The position numbers and the translations under genes were made by a program. From positions 868,001 through 932,000 of the forward strand of contig NZ_CP053452.2 in the NCBI RefSeq assembly GCF_013128195.2: DNA of 64,000 nucleotides. The letters are read 5' to 3'. The notes beneath the pieces were generated by a model, which made no database searches, was not told the origin of the DNA, and worked only from the letters and a program-made list of their open reading frames with translations. Shown here in pieces: positions 42,531 through 52,000 of this stretch (the stretch's first letter is position 1; each line of letters starts with the position of its first letter). This DNA comes from Frigoriglobus tundricola. GTDB lineage: Bacteria; Planctomycetota; Planctomycetia; Gemmatales; Gemmataceae.

Positions 42531-44490
42531 CGTGGAAGAAAGCCAACCTACCCCCCCGGCCCCCCTCTCTGAAGGGAGGGGGGAGTTATCTTTGCCCTCT
42601 CCCCTCGCGGGAGAGGGTGGCGGCGCTTCGCCGCCGGATGAGGGGGCGCTGAGCAATGGGGCAACCGGTGTAACGTCTTCAGGGCGGCTCGGTTCACCCC
42701 TCACCCGGTCTTCAGACTCGCCTCCCTCTCCCGCAAGGGGAGAGGGTAAAAACAACTCCCTCTCCCATCAAGAAGGGGGTTGGGAGATCAGCGTTCTCGA
42801 CCTCCCGAAACTCGACCACCCGCTCGATCCGACCGTGCGGGAGGCGCGCCTGCTGAACGACGCGCCGTGGGTCCGGTCGCTCGGTCGGCTGGACCTGAGC
42901 GTCACCACCGAGGGGTGGAAGTTCCCGGCGCCGCCGGCGGAATACACTCCGCCCCCGCGCCCCGCGACCGAGCCCCAGGCCGGGCGCCACGTGGTGAAGC
43001 TGCCCGCCCCCGCCCTGCCCGATCAGGAGGCCGCGAAGGCGCGCATCCGCTCGAAGCCGACCGCGGACACCGTTCTCTTCAAGGACCGCCTGCTGTACCT
43101 GCTGCAACCGCCGCTCGACGGCCTGTTCGACGGGCGCCAGCTCGAGGTTCCGTTCGCGCCGTTCCCGTACCAGCTCGAAGGCATCGCGTTCCTCATGCCG
43201 CGGCACGGCGCCATGCTCGCCGACGAGATGGGGCTCGGGAAGACCTGCCAGGCGATTCTGGCGCTGCGCCTGCTGTTCCACCAGGGGCAGATCAAACAGG
43301 CGCTCGTGGTGTGCCCGAAGCCGCTCGTCCACAACTGGTCGCGCGAACTGAAAATGTGGGCGCCGGACATCCCCTTCGAGACGTTCGAGGGCGACCCGGA
43401 CGCCCGGCGGAGCACGTGGTTCGTCTCCAACTGCCCGCTCAAGCTCATCAACTACGAGACGCTCACCCGCGACATCGACCTCGCGAGCGACGCGCGCGTC
43501 TATTTCGATGTGGTGGTGCTGGACGAGGCCCAGCGGATCAAGAACAAGGACTCGAAGACCGCCCAGGCGGTCCGGGCGCTCAAGCGCGGCCGCAGTTGGG
43601 CGCTCACCGGCACGCCGATCGAGAACCACCCGGACGACCTCGTGAACATCTTCTCGTTCGTGGACGAGAACCGCATCCCGAGCGGCACCCCGCCGCGGCA
43701 GCTCCCGCGGTACACGTCCGACAGCATCCTCCGGCGCACGAAAGACATCGTGATGACGGACATGCCGCCGAAGACGATCCGCGACCTCGAAGTGGACCTC
43801 ACCCCGGCGCAGCGCGCGGCCTACCTGCGCGCCGAGGAGGACGGTGTCGTCCACCTGAACGAACTGGGCGAGACCGTCACCATCCAGCACGTGTTCCAAC
43901 TGGTAATGAAGCTGAAGCAGATCTGCAACTTCGACCCGGCGACCGGTGAGAGCGCCAAAATGGAGCGCCTGCTCACCGACATGGAGGAGGTGGCGGAGAG
44001 CGGGCGCAAGGCGATCGTGTTCTCGCAGTGGGTGGAACCGCTCGAGGTGCTCGCCAAGGCGCTGGAACGCTACGGGGCGCTCCAGTACCACGGCAAGATC
44101 CCGCAACAACTGCGAACGCCGATCCTCGACCGGTTCAAGGCCGATCCGCACGCGCACGTGCTCCTCATGAGCTACGGCACGGGCAGCGTGGGGCTGAACC
44201 TCCAGTTCACGAACTACGTGTTCCTGTTCGACCGCTGGTGGAACCCGGCCATCGAGGACCAGGCCATCAACCGCGCCCACCGGCTCGGCCAGAAGCACCC
44301 GGTCACGGTCACCCGGTTCCTCTCCGGCGACACCATCGAGCGGCGGATCGCGGACATCCTCGAAGTGAAGCGGCAACTGTTCAACGACCTGATCGCGCAG
44401 TCGGACAAGCCCGAGTCCCGCGGCCTCACCGAGGACGAGATCTTCGGCCTGTTCGACATCAAGGCCCGCCCCAAACGCGAGAAGCACTGA
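42520..44490 (+). CDS. SNF2-family ATP-dependent helicase with repeat-derived N terminus
   Basis: This 656-residue protein shows SNF2 core motifs in order: DEMGLGKT (I), LVVCPKPLVHNW (Ia), VLDEAQRIKN (II), ALTGTPIENH (III), then GLNLQFTNYVFLFDRWWNP (V) and NRAHRLGQ (VI). Such ATPases move along double-stranded DNA and remodel bound proteins. After eight ordinary residues, about residues 9-88 are encoded by a long palindromic repeat (PSPLAGEGGG and SPPSPARGEG type peptide), before the normal sequence starts at ISVLDLPKLDHPLD. No SWIM zinc finger is seen. The start is GTG 42520, inside the end of the previous gene. Confidence 0.9.
   Translation: MRLDVEESQPTPPAPLSEGRGELSLPSPLAGEGGGASPPDEGALSNGATGVTSSGRLGSPLTRSSDSPPSPARGEGKNNSLSHQEGGWEISVLDLPKLDHPLDPTVREARLLNDAPWVRSLGRLDLSVTTEGWKFPAPPAEYTPPPRPATEPQAGRHVVKLPAPALPDQEAAKARIRSKPTADTVLFKDRLLYLLQPPLDGLFDGRQLEVPFAPFPYQLEGIAFLMPRHGAMLADEMGLGKTCQAILALRLLFHQGQIKQALVVCPKPLVHNWSRELKMWAPDIPFETFEGDPDARRSTWFVSNCPLKLINYETLTRDIDLASDARVYFDVVVLDEAQRIKNKDSKTAQAVRALKRGRSWALTGTPIENHPDDLVNIFSFVDENRIPSGTPPRQLPRYTSDSILRRTKDIVMTDMPPKTIRDLEVDLTPAQRAAYLRAEEDGVVHLNELGETVTIQHVFQLVMKLKQICNFDPATGESAKMERLLTDMEEVAESGRKAIVFSQWVEPLEVLAKALERYGALQYHGKIPQQLRTPILDRFKADPHAHVLLMSYGTGSVGLNLQFTNYVFLFDRWWNPAIEDQAINRAHRLGQKHPVTVTRFLSGDTIERRIADILEVKRQLFNDLIAQSDKPESRGLTEDEIFGLFDIKARPKREKH
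42543..42784. repeat. Long palindromic repeat inside the SNF2 gene
   Basis: The outer arms are ccaacctacccccc (42543) and gggggttggg (42784). Inner arms carry ccctctcccctcgcgggaga on the left and cccgcaaggggagagggt on the right, around a central G/C segment. It is 242 bases long and open in the helicase frame. The outer C-rich and G-rich ends resemble those of the repeat at 1879-2093. Confidence 0.88.
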
Positions 44491-44508
44491 AAAAGACGGC
44501 AGAGCCGA

Positions 44509-44616
44509 TCCGCAGATTACGCAGAGAACACAGATTAAAAATAACAAACAGAGACACTTTAATTAAGTCCGCTCTGTTTCTCGTCTTGAATTGGCGTCTT
44601 CTGTGTAATCTGCGGA
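44509..44616. repeat. Inverted repeat, family 'cgcagattac'
   Basis: Left arm 44509-44528 (tccgcagattacgcagagaa) and right arm 44597-44616 (tcttctgtgtaatctgcgga) pair over about 17 of 20 bases. The interior is AT-rich with a TTTAATTAA-like stretch, unlike its surroundings. It sits between convergent genes, 18 bases after one stop and 4 before the other. Confidence 0.8.
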
Positions 44617-44619
44617 TAA

Positions 44620-45426
44620 CTACTTCTTCTCTTCTCCCCCTCGCAAGAACGCCTCCAGTTCTTTCAGCTTGTCGGTGTTGAGAAAGTCCACGTCCGCGGC
44701 GAGCAGTTCCTTCCACACTTCGACCTTCTCCGGCGCCGCCCAGAACCGCACCTTCCGGCCCTGCTTGTGCGCCCTCGCGACGAGTTCGCGCAGCGCCTTC
44801 CGCTCGCCCTCGGGCATCGCGCCCGTGCCGGTCCACTCGAACAGCGCGTCCCATCCGGTGCTCACCCACGGCACCAGGGTCGCGGGCGCGTCGCCGTCGA
44901 GATCGGAGGGGCGGCCGTCGAGGGCAGCGTAGCGCACCTTCTGATCGGCGAGTGATTTCGGGTCGCGGTTCCCGCTGATGACGACCGTGACCGCTTTCGG
45001 CTCGACCTTCCCCTCGCGGGTGACGGTGAGGACGTCCGCGTAGCCCTCCAGCACCTTCGCGAGCGCCGCGTAGGTGTCCTTCGCCTCGGTCTTCACGTCG
45101 ATCATCAGGTAAAAGGCGCCGCCGCCGTTATAGATCTTGCCGCCGTTGGCCTTCGCACGGGCACGGAGCGGATCGAGGTACAGCTTCTCCAGCGTGCGGT
45201 CCTTGTTCCACGCGACGGGCGTGTGCGCCACGAGGAGCTGCCCCTTCACGAGCCAGATGTCGGCCTCCACGCTGCAAAAGCCGCAATCGAGCGCGTCGAG
45301 AAGCGGGCGCTCGTGTTCGTAGTCGTTGTGCGCGAACGCCCGGGGCAACGGTTTCTTCGGCCCGTCGGCCCGGAGCGCTCCGGCGACGAGGAGCGCCGCG
45401 AGTGACAGAAAGAGGCGTTCGATCAT
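44620..45426 (-). CDS. Exported glycerophosphodiesterase/PI-PLC-like protein
   Basis: This 268-residue protein has a signal peptide ([18 protein letters not shown]). The mature part starts with the family core [20 protein letters not shown], then [20 protein letters not shown], which carries the catalytic His and metal-binding Glu/Asp pattern of the PLC-like phosphodiesterase superfamily. It ends [16 protein letters not shown]. It belongs to the subgroup that includes yeast Aim6. Substrate is not known; cleavage of phospholipid head groups in the periplasm is the general expectation. The start is ATG 45426 at the signal peptide. Confidence 0.8.
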   Translation of the reverse strand: MIERLFLSLAALLVAGALRADGPKKPLPRAFAHNDYEHERPLLDALDCGFCSVEADIWLVKGQLLVAHTPVAWNKDRTLEKLYLDPLRARAKANGGKIYNGGGAFYLMIDVKTEAKDTYAALAKVLEGYADVLTVTREGKVEPKAVTVVISGNRDPKSLADQKVRYAALDGRPSDLDGDAPATLVPWVSTGWDALFEWTGTGAMPEGERKALRELVARAHKQGRKVRFWAAPEKVEVWKELLAADVDFLNTDKLKELEAFLRGGEEKK

Positions 45427-45493
45427 ATCGGCTCCGGTACCGGGCGATGACGTTTCGTACAATCCTATCGCCCGACGAACCACGAGGCACGCC

Positions 45494-47617
45494 ATGTCCG
45501 CGCACGCACCGAACCGACTCGCGACCGAAACGAGCCTGTACCTGAAGCAGCACGCGCAGAACCCGGTGGACTGGTACCCGTGGGGGCCGGAAGCGCTCGC
45601 CCGCGCCAAGGAGCTGGACCGCCCGATCTTCCTCTCCGTCGGCTACTCGGCGTGCCACTGGTGTCACGTCATGGAACACGAGAGCTTCGAGGACGAGGCC
45701 ACCGCCGCACTCATGAACCAGCACTTCGTGTGCATCAAGGTGGACCGCGAGGAGCGGCCGGACATCGACACGATTTACATGAACGCGCTGCACGTCCTCA
45801 CGCGCGAGGGCGGCGGGTGGCCGCTCAGCGTGTTCCTCACGCCGGACCGCACGCCGTTCTTCGCCGGCACGTACTACCCGCCGGACGACCGCTACGCCGC
45901 CCACGGCCGGCCGAGCTTCCGCCGCCTGCTCGCGGAGATCCACAACGCCTGGGTGAACCGCCGCGACCGCGTCACGGAAATCGGCCGCACCGTCGCGGAA
46001 CACCTGCAGGGCATGAGCGACCTGGCCGTGAGCGCCACCGAAGTGTCGCCCGAGTTGTTGTTCGGCGCACTCAACAGCCTCCGCCGCAGCTACGACCCGA
46101 AGTACGGCGGGTTCGGCTCCGCGCCCAAGTTCCCGCACGCACTCGAACTGCGGTTGCTCCTGCGGTTGAGCGCGCGGTTCAACGACCCGGTGGCTCTGGA
46201 CATGGTGAAGCACACGCTCACCATGATGGCCCGTGGCGGGATGTACGATCAGGTCGGCGGCGGGTTCGCGCGGTACAGCGTGGACGCCCACTGGCTCGTC
46301 CCCCACTTCGAGAAGATGCTCTACGACAACGCGCTCCTCACCTCGGCCTACGTGGAAGCGTACCAGAAGACCCGCGAGCCGTTTTTCGAACAGATCGCCC
46401 GCGAAACGCTCGATTACGTCGAACGCGAGATGAAAATCCCCTCCGCGGAAGACCCGACCTCGAAGCAAGTGGCCGGAGGGGCCTTCTACTCCACCCAGGA
46501 CGCCGACAGCGAGGGCGAGGAGGGGAAGTTCTATGTCTGGAGCATGGGCGAACTGGGGACCGTACTGGGAACCGAAAACGCGGAGTTCGCGTGCAAGGTC
46601 TGGGGCGTCACGCGGGGCGGGAACTTCGAGGGGCACAACATCCTGTTCCGCACCCTCGCAGACGAGGACGAGGCGAAGTCGCACGGGATGTCGGTCACAG
46701 ACTTACAGCCCCGGTTGAAGGACGTGAAGGCGAAGCTCTACGAGGCTCGTTCCCGGCGCGTGTGGCCGGGCCGCGACGAAAAAATTCTCACGGCGTGGAA
46801 CGGGCTGATGATCAGCGCGTTTGCTCACGCCGGCGCGGCGTTCGATCACCTGCCTCCCGGCGGACGCTACCGACAGACGGCCTGCGACGCAGCCGATTTC
46901 CTGCTCGCGCGGATGCGCACTCCGGACGGTCGGCTCTACCGCACGGCGGGTCTGGGCCAGCCCCCGAAGCTGAACGGCTACCTCGAAGATTATGCGTTCC
47001 TGGCGGACGCGCTCGTCACGCTGTACGAAGCGACGTTCAATCCGCAGTGGCTTCGGGCGTCCATCGAACTCGCGGAGGCCATGCTGAAGCACTTCGCGGA
47101 CCCGAACGGGCCGGGCTTCTTCTTCACCGCGGACGACCACGAGGAACTCATCACCCGCACGAAAGACTTGCACGACGGCTCCACGCCGAGCGGCAACGCG
47201 ATGGCCGTGACCGTCCTGCTGCGCCTCGCGGCGCTGACCGGCCGACGCGACCTCGCGGAGCCGGCCGAACGCGCCCTCCGCGGCTACCGCGAAACGATGG
47301 CCGAACACCCGGCCGCTTCGGGGCAAATGCTCATCGCGCTGGACTTCTATCTCGGGCCGGTTCAGCAGATCGTCATCGTCGGCCCGGCTGCGGAAGTCGA
47401 CACCCAAAGGGCGCGCACAGCGATCGCTCGCGCGTTCCGACCGAACCGGGTGATCGCGTTCCACGACCCGGCCGACGGCGCACCGCCCGCTGAATTGGCG
47501 TCACTGTTCGCTGGCAAAGAACCCGTTGGCGGCGTTGTGACCATTTATGTGTGCGAAAATTTCGCCTGCCAGGCGCCGATAGTGGGTGCGGATGCGATCG
47601 AAAATTTTTTCGCGTGA
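45494..47617 (+). CDS. Thioredoxin-domain/DUF255 protein (YyaL/SPATA20 family)
   Basis: This 707-residue protein starts [20 protein letters not shown] as the family does. An N-terminal thioredoxin-like domain carries the Cys pair in [21 protein letters not shown] long (alpha/alpha)6 barrel of the glycosidase/epimerase type follows, with [29 protein letters not shown] and [14 protein letters not shown]. The biochemical role of the family is unclear, and both redox and sugar-epimerase activities have been suggested. Length is normal. ATG 45494 is divergent from the phosphodiesterase gene over 67 bases. Confidence 0.9.
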   Translation: MSAHAPNRLATETSLYLKQHAQNPVDWYPWGPEALARAKELDRPIFLSVGYSACHWCHVMEHESFEDEATAALMNQHFVCIKVDREERPDIDTIYMNALHVLTREGGGWPLSVFLTPDRTPFFAGTYYPPDDRYAAHGRPSFRRLLAEIHNAWVNRRDRVTEIGRTVAEHLQGMSDLAVSATEVSPELLFGALNSLRRSYDPKYGGFGSAPKFPHALELRLLLRLSARFNDPVALDMVKHTLTMMARGGMYDQVGGGFARYSVDAHWLVPHFEKMLYDNALLTSAYVEAYQKTREPFFEQIARETLDYVEREMKIPSAEDPTSKQVAGGAFYSTQDADSEGEEGKFYVWSMGELGTVLGTENAEFACKVWGVTRGGNFEGHNILFRTLADEDEAKSHGMSVTDLQPRLKDVKAKLYEARSRRVWPGRDEKILTAWNGLMISAFAHAGAAFDHLPPGGRYRQTACDAADFLLARMRTPDGRLYRTAGLGQPPKLNGYLEDYAFLADALVTLYEATFNPQWLRASIELAEAMLKHFADPNGPGFFFTADDHEELITRTKDLHDGSTPSGNAMAVTVLLRLAALTGRRDLAEPAERALRGYRETMAEHPAASGQMLIALDFYLGPVQQIVIVGPAAEVDTQRARTAIARAFRPNRVIAFHDPADGAPPAELASLFAGKEPVGGVVTIYVCENFACQAPIVGADAIENFFA

Positions 47618-48171
47618 CAGTTGAATCGCCCCGACCACCGGTGCCTTCGCCCCATATAGGACGCGTTCCGACGGAATGTGCCAGTTGCTGTTAGGAATCT
47701 CTCAAGTCGCGCCTTCCACGCATACGATTTGTAAACTTTTGGATGCGCCGTGTTAATCTGTCGCTAAGGGATGGAATTCCGTACTTAAGAAAGATCAGGA
47801 CCGGCAAGAACGTAATTCTTATGCTGCGGCTCAACGATTCCGCCAAGTCTTGTACCGGTTGCAACTTGCGATCGCCCCGCAGCACCGTACTGGGATTGGC
47901 GCGTTTGGCACCGCCCTTGCTGTGAGTTCGGTGGATTCTTGTTGGAATCGGGTTGACAGTACGGGTACTGACCCGCTTTGCTAGCAGTACCCGTGTAAGA
48001 ACCCTCGCGATGTGCCGTGCCGGGCGCCCGCCTTTACCCGGTCAGTCGTGCCAGGACGTGTGCCTCAACACGCGTCCTGTCGCGGCTCGCGGCCCGAGAT
48101 CGGGCTGGTCTGGTGATCGTGAGGGCACTATTACTCGTTCCGCCCCTAGTCTCCCTCCGGAGCGATCCGTC
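47618..48171. promoter_or_regulatory. Upstream region of the PEP-CTERM-type gene with a dyad
   Basis: No gene is seen in 554 bases. A perfect dyad acgggtactg (47961-47970) / cagtacccgt (47985-47994) overlaps a TTGACA at 47953-47958, which may be a -35 element. The rest is less GC-rich than average. The dyad is a candidate operator for the exported protein at 48172. Confidence 0.45.
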
Positions 48172-48960
48172 ATGTTCTTGCGTTACGCGCGGTGGTCGGT
48201 CGCGAGCCTTGCAGCCGTCGCCGCCATCTGTTTCTCGCCGACGGTGTCCCGGGCGGACACTCAGATCCTGGTCGAAGAAATCAACAGCAGCGGGAACGTG
48301 ATCGCCGGGACGACACAAATCTTTGCGTCGTCCACGAACATCACGACCTCGCTGTCGAACTTTCAGTCCGTCACGATCACCGCGAACTCGAACTCCGGTG
48401 CGGTCAGCTCGCTCACGACGACCGTGAACGCGATCCCGATCGCCTCCGGCTTCGACGCGGCCATCGGCATCCGCGTGATCGTCACGAGCGACGGGTTCTT
48501 CACCCCGAACGCCGGCGGCACCGCGACCGTCTCGAACAACGCCTCGGCCTCCTCGGCCATCAGCGGCGGCCAGAACATGCTGACCGCGAACACCCAACTG
48601 CTGAACGACCCGCTCACCACCCCGACCAGTTCCGGCACCGCGCAAGCGACCGGGACGAACCTGGGCAGCGCGACGGGCGCGGCGTCCGACATCCGCCCGA
48701 GCGGCGGCGTCTCCCCGACCACGACCTCGACGATCAATTCGTTCCCGAACTCGTTCGCCATCCAGCAGGAAGTTGACGTGCGGGCGGTGAACGTCGGGGC
48801 CAACGGGGTCGCCAGCGGCTCGACCCTCGGCGGCTCGGCCAGCTCGCTCGTGGCCACCTCGCCCGCCCCGGTGCCGGCGCCCGGCGGGCTCGTTCTGGCC
48901 CTGGCCGCCGTCCCGGCGTTCGGCCTCCGCCGCGTGCTCCGCAAGCGAGCGGCCGTCTGA
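48172..48960 (+). CDS. Exported protein with PEP-CTERM-like sorting tail
   Basis: This 262-residue protein has an N-terminal signal peptide (WSVASLAAVAAICFSPTVSR, cut after RA), then a mature part very rich in Ser, Thr, Asn and Ala (SSTNITTSLSNFQSVTITAN), poor in charge. The C terminus has the tripartite shape of exosortase substrates: motif VPAPGG, a hydrophobic stretch LVLALAAVPAFGL, then basic RRVLRKR. Exosortases cut such tails during export to the surface. The motif is Pro-Ala-Pro rather than Pro-Glu-Pro. GGAG precedes ATG 48172. The protein is probably a secreted or surface-bound component. Confidence 0.8.
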   Translation: MFLRYARWSVASLAAVAAICFSPTVSRADTQILVEEINSSGNVIAGTTQIFASSTNITTSLSNFQSVTITANSNSGAVSSLTTTVNAIPIASGFDAAIGIRVIVTSDGFFTPNAGGTATVSNNASASSAISGGQNMLTANTQLLNDPLTTPTSSGTAQATGTNLGSATGAASDIRPSGGVSPTTTSTINSFPNSFAIQQEVDVRAVNVGANGVASGSTLGGSASSLVATSPAPVPAPGGLVLALAAVPAFGLRRVLRKRAAV

Positions 48961-49064
48961 CCCCGAACAGGGTTCCGGACCCTATCAGTTTGTGCTACGG
49001 TTGACGGGGGGCGACTGCGGTCGCCCCCCGTCGTCGTTTTTTCCGGCTTCCGCGAGGACTCTCC

Positions 49065-52000
49065 GTGCGCCGAACCCTGTACTGGAAGCGGCTCCTGATC
49101 GTCGTGGTCGCCACGCTGGGGCTGGTCGGGGGGGTGTTCGCCGTTCACCACCTGCAGGCGAAGTCCCAGTCGTCGGTCATCAAGGAGCGGGCGGAAAAGG
49201 CGGCGGCCGCCGCGGAGAAGGACCCCGCCGAACGGCCCGAAGCGATCCGGCTCTATGCCCAATACCTGAAGTTCAAACCCACCGACGAGGGCGCGTTCCA
49301 GGCGTACACCAACCTCCAGTTCGCCGAAGCGAAAGCCGACATGGCGAACTTCGCCCGCGTGGCGGACGGCGCGGAAGCGTTCCTCCGGGCGTTCCCCGCC
49401 CACACGGACGAGCGGAAGAAGCTGGTCGAGTTGTACCTGGCGACCAACCAGGCCGCCAAGCTCCCGCTCGCGAAGCAGCACATCGAGATGCTGTTCTCGG
49501 CGCCGCAGGGCGATTTCCGCCACAACATCGAAGTGCTGGAGATGGCGGCGGCGTGCGAGCGCGGCCAGGGGAACCTGGTCGCCGCCATCGACCACATCGA
49601 GAAGGCGATCGCGACCAACGCCGCGCCGGTGCGCGTCTACGTGTTGGCGATGCAGCTCCACTCTGCGAACAAGGAGGACCCGAAGCGGAACGTGAGCATC
49701 GACGGCCACCTCTACGCGCTGCGGCGCTCCGCCCGGTTCGAGAAGAACCTGGAAGCCCGCATCGCGGCCGCCCGGTTCGAGCTGGCGCTCAAAAACTACG
49801 GCCCCGCCCGCGACGACCTCGATAAAGCGTTCGGCCTCAAGGAGGGGTTCCCCGACCTGGGCGGGAGCGAGAACCCCGACGCGCTGCTCGCACTCGCGCA
49901 ACTGGAACTCGCCACGATCAAGTCCCCGGACCAGGTCGCCGGACAGCGGGCCAAAGCGGAAACCGCGCTCCGCAAAGCGTTCGGCCTGGACCCGAAGCAC
50001 GTGGCCGTCGGTACGCTCCTGGCCGAGGTGCTGACGGTCCAGGGCAAGCGGGACGAGGGCGTCAAGGTCCTCAAACAGACCGCGGAAGCCCTCGGCCCGC
50101 AGGACGACAAGTTGCTCACGGTCCTTGACCGCCTGATCGACCTGGGCGAGCACGAGTTCTCGGGGTCGGTTGTGGAAACCAAACTGGCGCCGGACCCGGG
50201 CAAGAAAATGCTCGTGACCTACTTCCGCGGCCGGCTCGCCACTCTTAAGGCGGACTGGCCCGCCGCTCTGCGGCAGCTCGAAGAGGTCGCTCCGGCGCTG
50301 GCCCCCGTGCCCGAGTTCCACAAAAAGGTGATGACCGGCCTGGCGGCGTGCTACGCCGCCATGCAGAACCCGGACAAGCACCTGGAATACAGCCGGCTGG
50401 CCCTCAAAGACGACCCCGAGTACGCCACGGCGATCGTGGGCGAGGCCGAGGCGCTGGCCCGGTTGGGGAAAAACGACGAGGCCCTGAATCGCTACCGGGC
50501 GATCGTGAACGCGTACCTGCTGACCGACTTCCGGCCCGAACTGGTGCGCCTGGAGCTCCTGGAGCTCCTGGCCCACCCCGGCGACCCGGCGTCGCGGAAC
50601 TGGAGCCGGTTCGAGGAGAGCCTCGGCGCGGCGCCGGCCCGCACGCCGGAGATCATCGTCTACCAGGCCGACGCGCTCGCCGCCCGCGGCCGGGGGGCCG
50701 AAGCGACCAAGGGGCTGGAGGAGTGGCTGGACGCGAACAAAAAAAACGCGCGGGCCGCGGGCGTCTGGGTGGCCCTGGCCCGCCTCAAGGACGGCGGCCG
50801 GGCCGAGAGCGCCGCGGCCGTACTCGACCGGGCGCAAAAGGAGATCGGCGACTCGGTCGACGTCCGGCTCGCACGGGCCGGGCTCCTGGTCGCGCGGGCG
50901 AAGCCGCCGACCCCGGACGAGTTCGCCGCGCTGGCGGCGGGCGCGGACCGGTTCCCCAAGCCGGACCAGTTCCGGCTGCTCTTCGGCCTCGGGCAGGCGA
51001 TCGCCCGCGTCGCCGACCGCGGCCCCGAAGGCGAACCCGTCAAGGCGCTCCGGGCCGAGGCGCTCCGGGTCCTGCGGGCCGCCGCCGACGCCTCGCCCAA
51101 GGACCTGTTCTGTCGCGCGGTGATGCTCGACCAGGGGCTCGCCGCCGGCCGCGCGGACGTGGTCGAGCAAGCGATCCGGGAAATGGCCGCCATCGAGGGC
51201 GAGAACGGTCCGGTCGGGACGCTCGCGCGCATCGCGGTCCGCTTCCCCGAACTCCAGCGGGTCACCGACCCGGCCGCGTTCGCGGCGGCCCTGAAGGAGC
51301 TGCGCGAGATGGCCGCCCGCGTCCGCGAACTGCGCCCGGGGTGGAGCCGCGCGTACATCGCCCTCGCACAACTGGACGAACTCGAAGGGCTGACCGACGC
51401 CGCCCTCGCGAACTACTCGGAGGCGATCGCGAAGGGCGACCGGCAGGAGTACGTGGTCCGGAAGGTGGTGGACCTGTACCGCGCCAAACAGCAGGACGAT
51501 AAAGCCGTCGGGCTCCTGGAAAAGCTCCGCACCGAGGTGCGCCTCCCGGACGATCTGGAACGGTACCGGGCGATCCGCCAACTGTTCCAATCGGCGGAGC
51601 TGCCCAAGAACGCCCGCCTGACGATCGACCGCAACGCCCCGGCCGACACCGGCGATTACCGGCTCATGCTGCTCCGCGGCGCGCTCCTGGCCACGATCCG
51701 CGACGACGACGACGCGCTGGCCGCGTTCCGCCGGGCCGTCGAACTGGCGGACAAGGTGCCGGACGTCTGGGGCGCGCTCGTCGCCCAGTTGATGCGCAAG
51801 GGCGAGGTGAGGCTGGCGCGGGAGGCCGTCAAAGAAGCCAAGGAGAAGCTGAAGCCGGGGCCGGCGGCCCGGGCCGACGAACGGGCCGAGTTGGAGCTGG
51901 CGCTGGCCGGTCTGGACGAACTGATCGGCGACCTGGAGGCCGCGTTCGGCCATTACTCCGCGGCCCGCGCGCTCGACCCCCGGGGGCTGAAACCGACCCA

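Noticed and set aside
47691-47885. 64-codon minus-strand frame
   Set aside because: No ribosome site and no family; codon use unlike neighbours.
47953-48171. Upstream extension of the PEP-CTERM-type gene
   Set aside because: It would bury the signal peptide; ATG 48172 has GGAG at proper distance and starts at the signal peptide.
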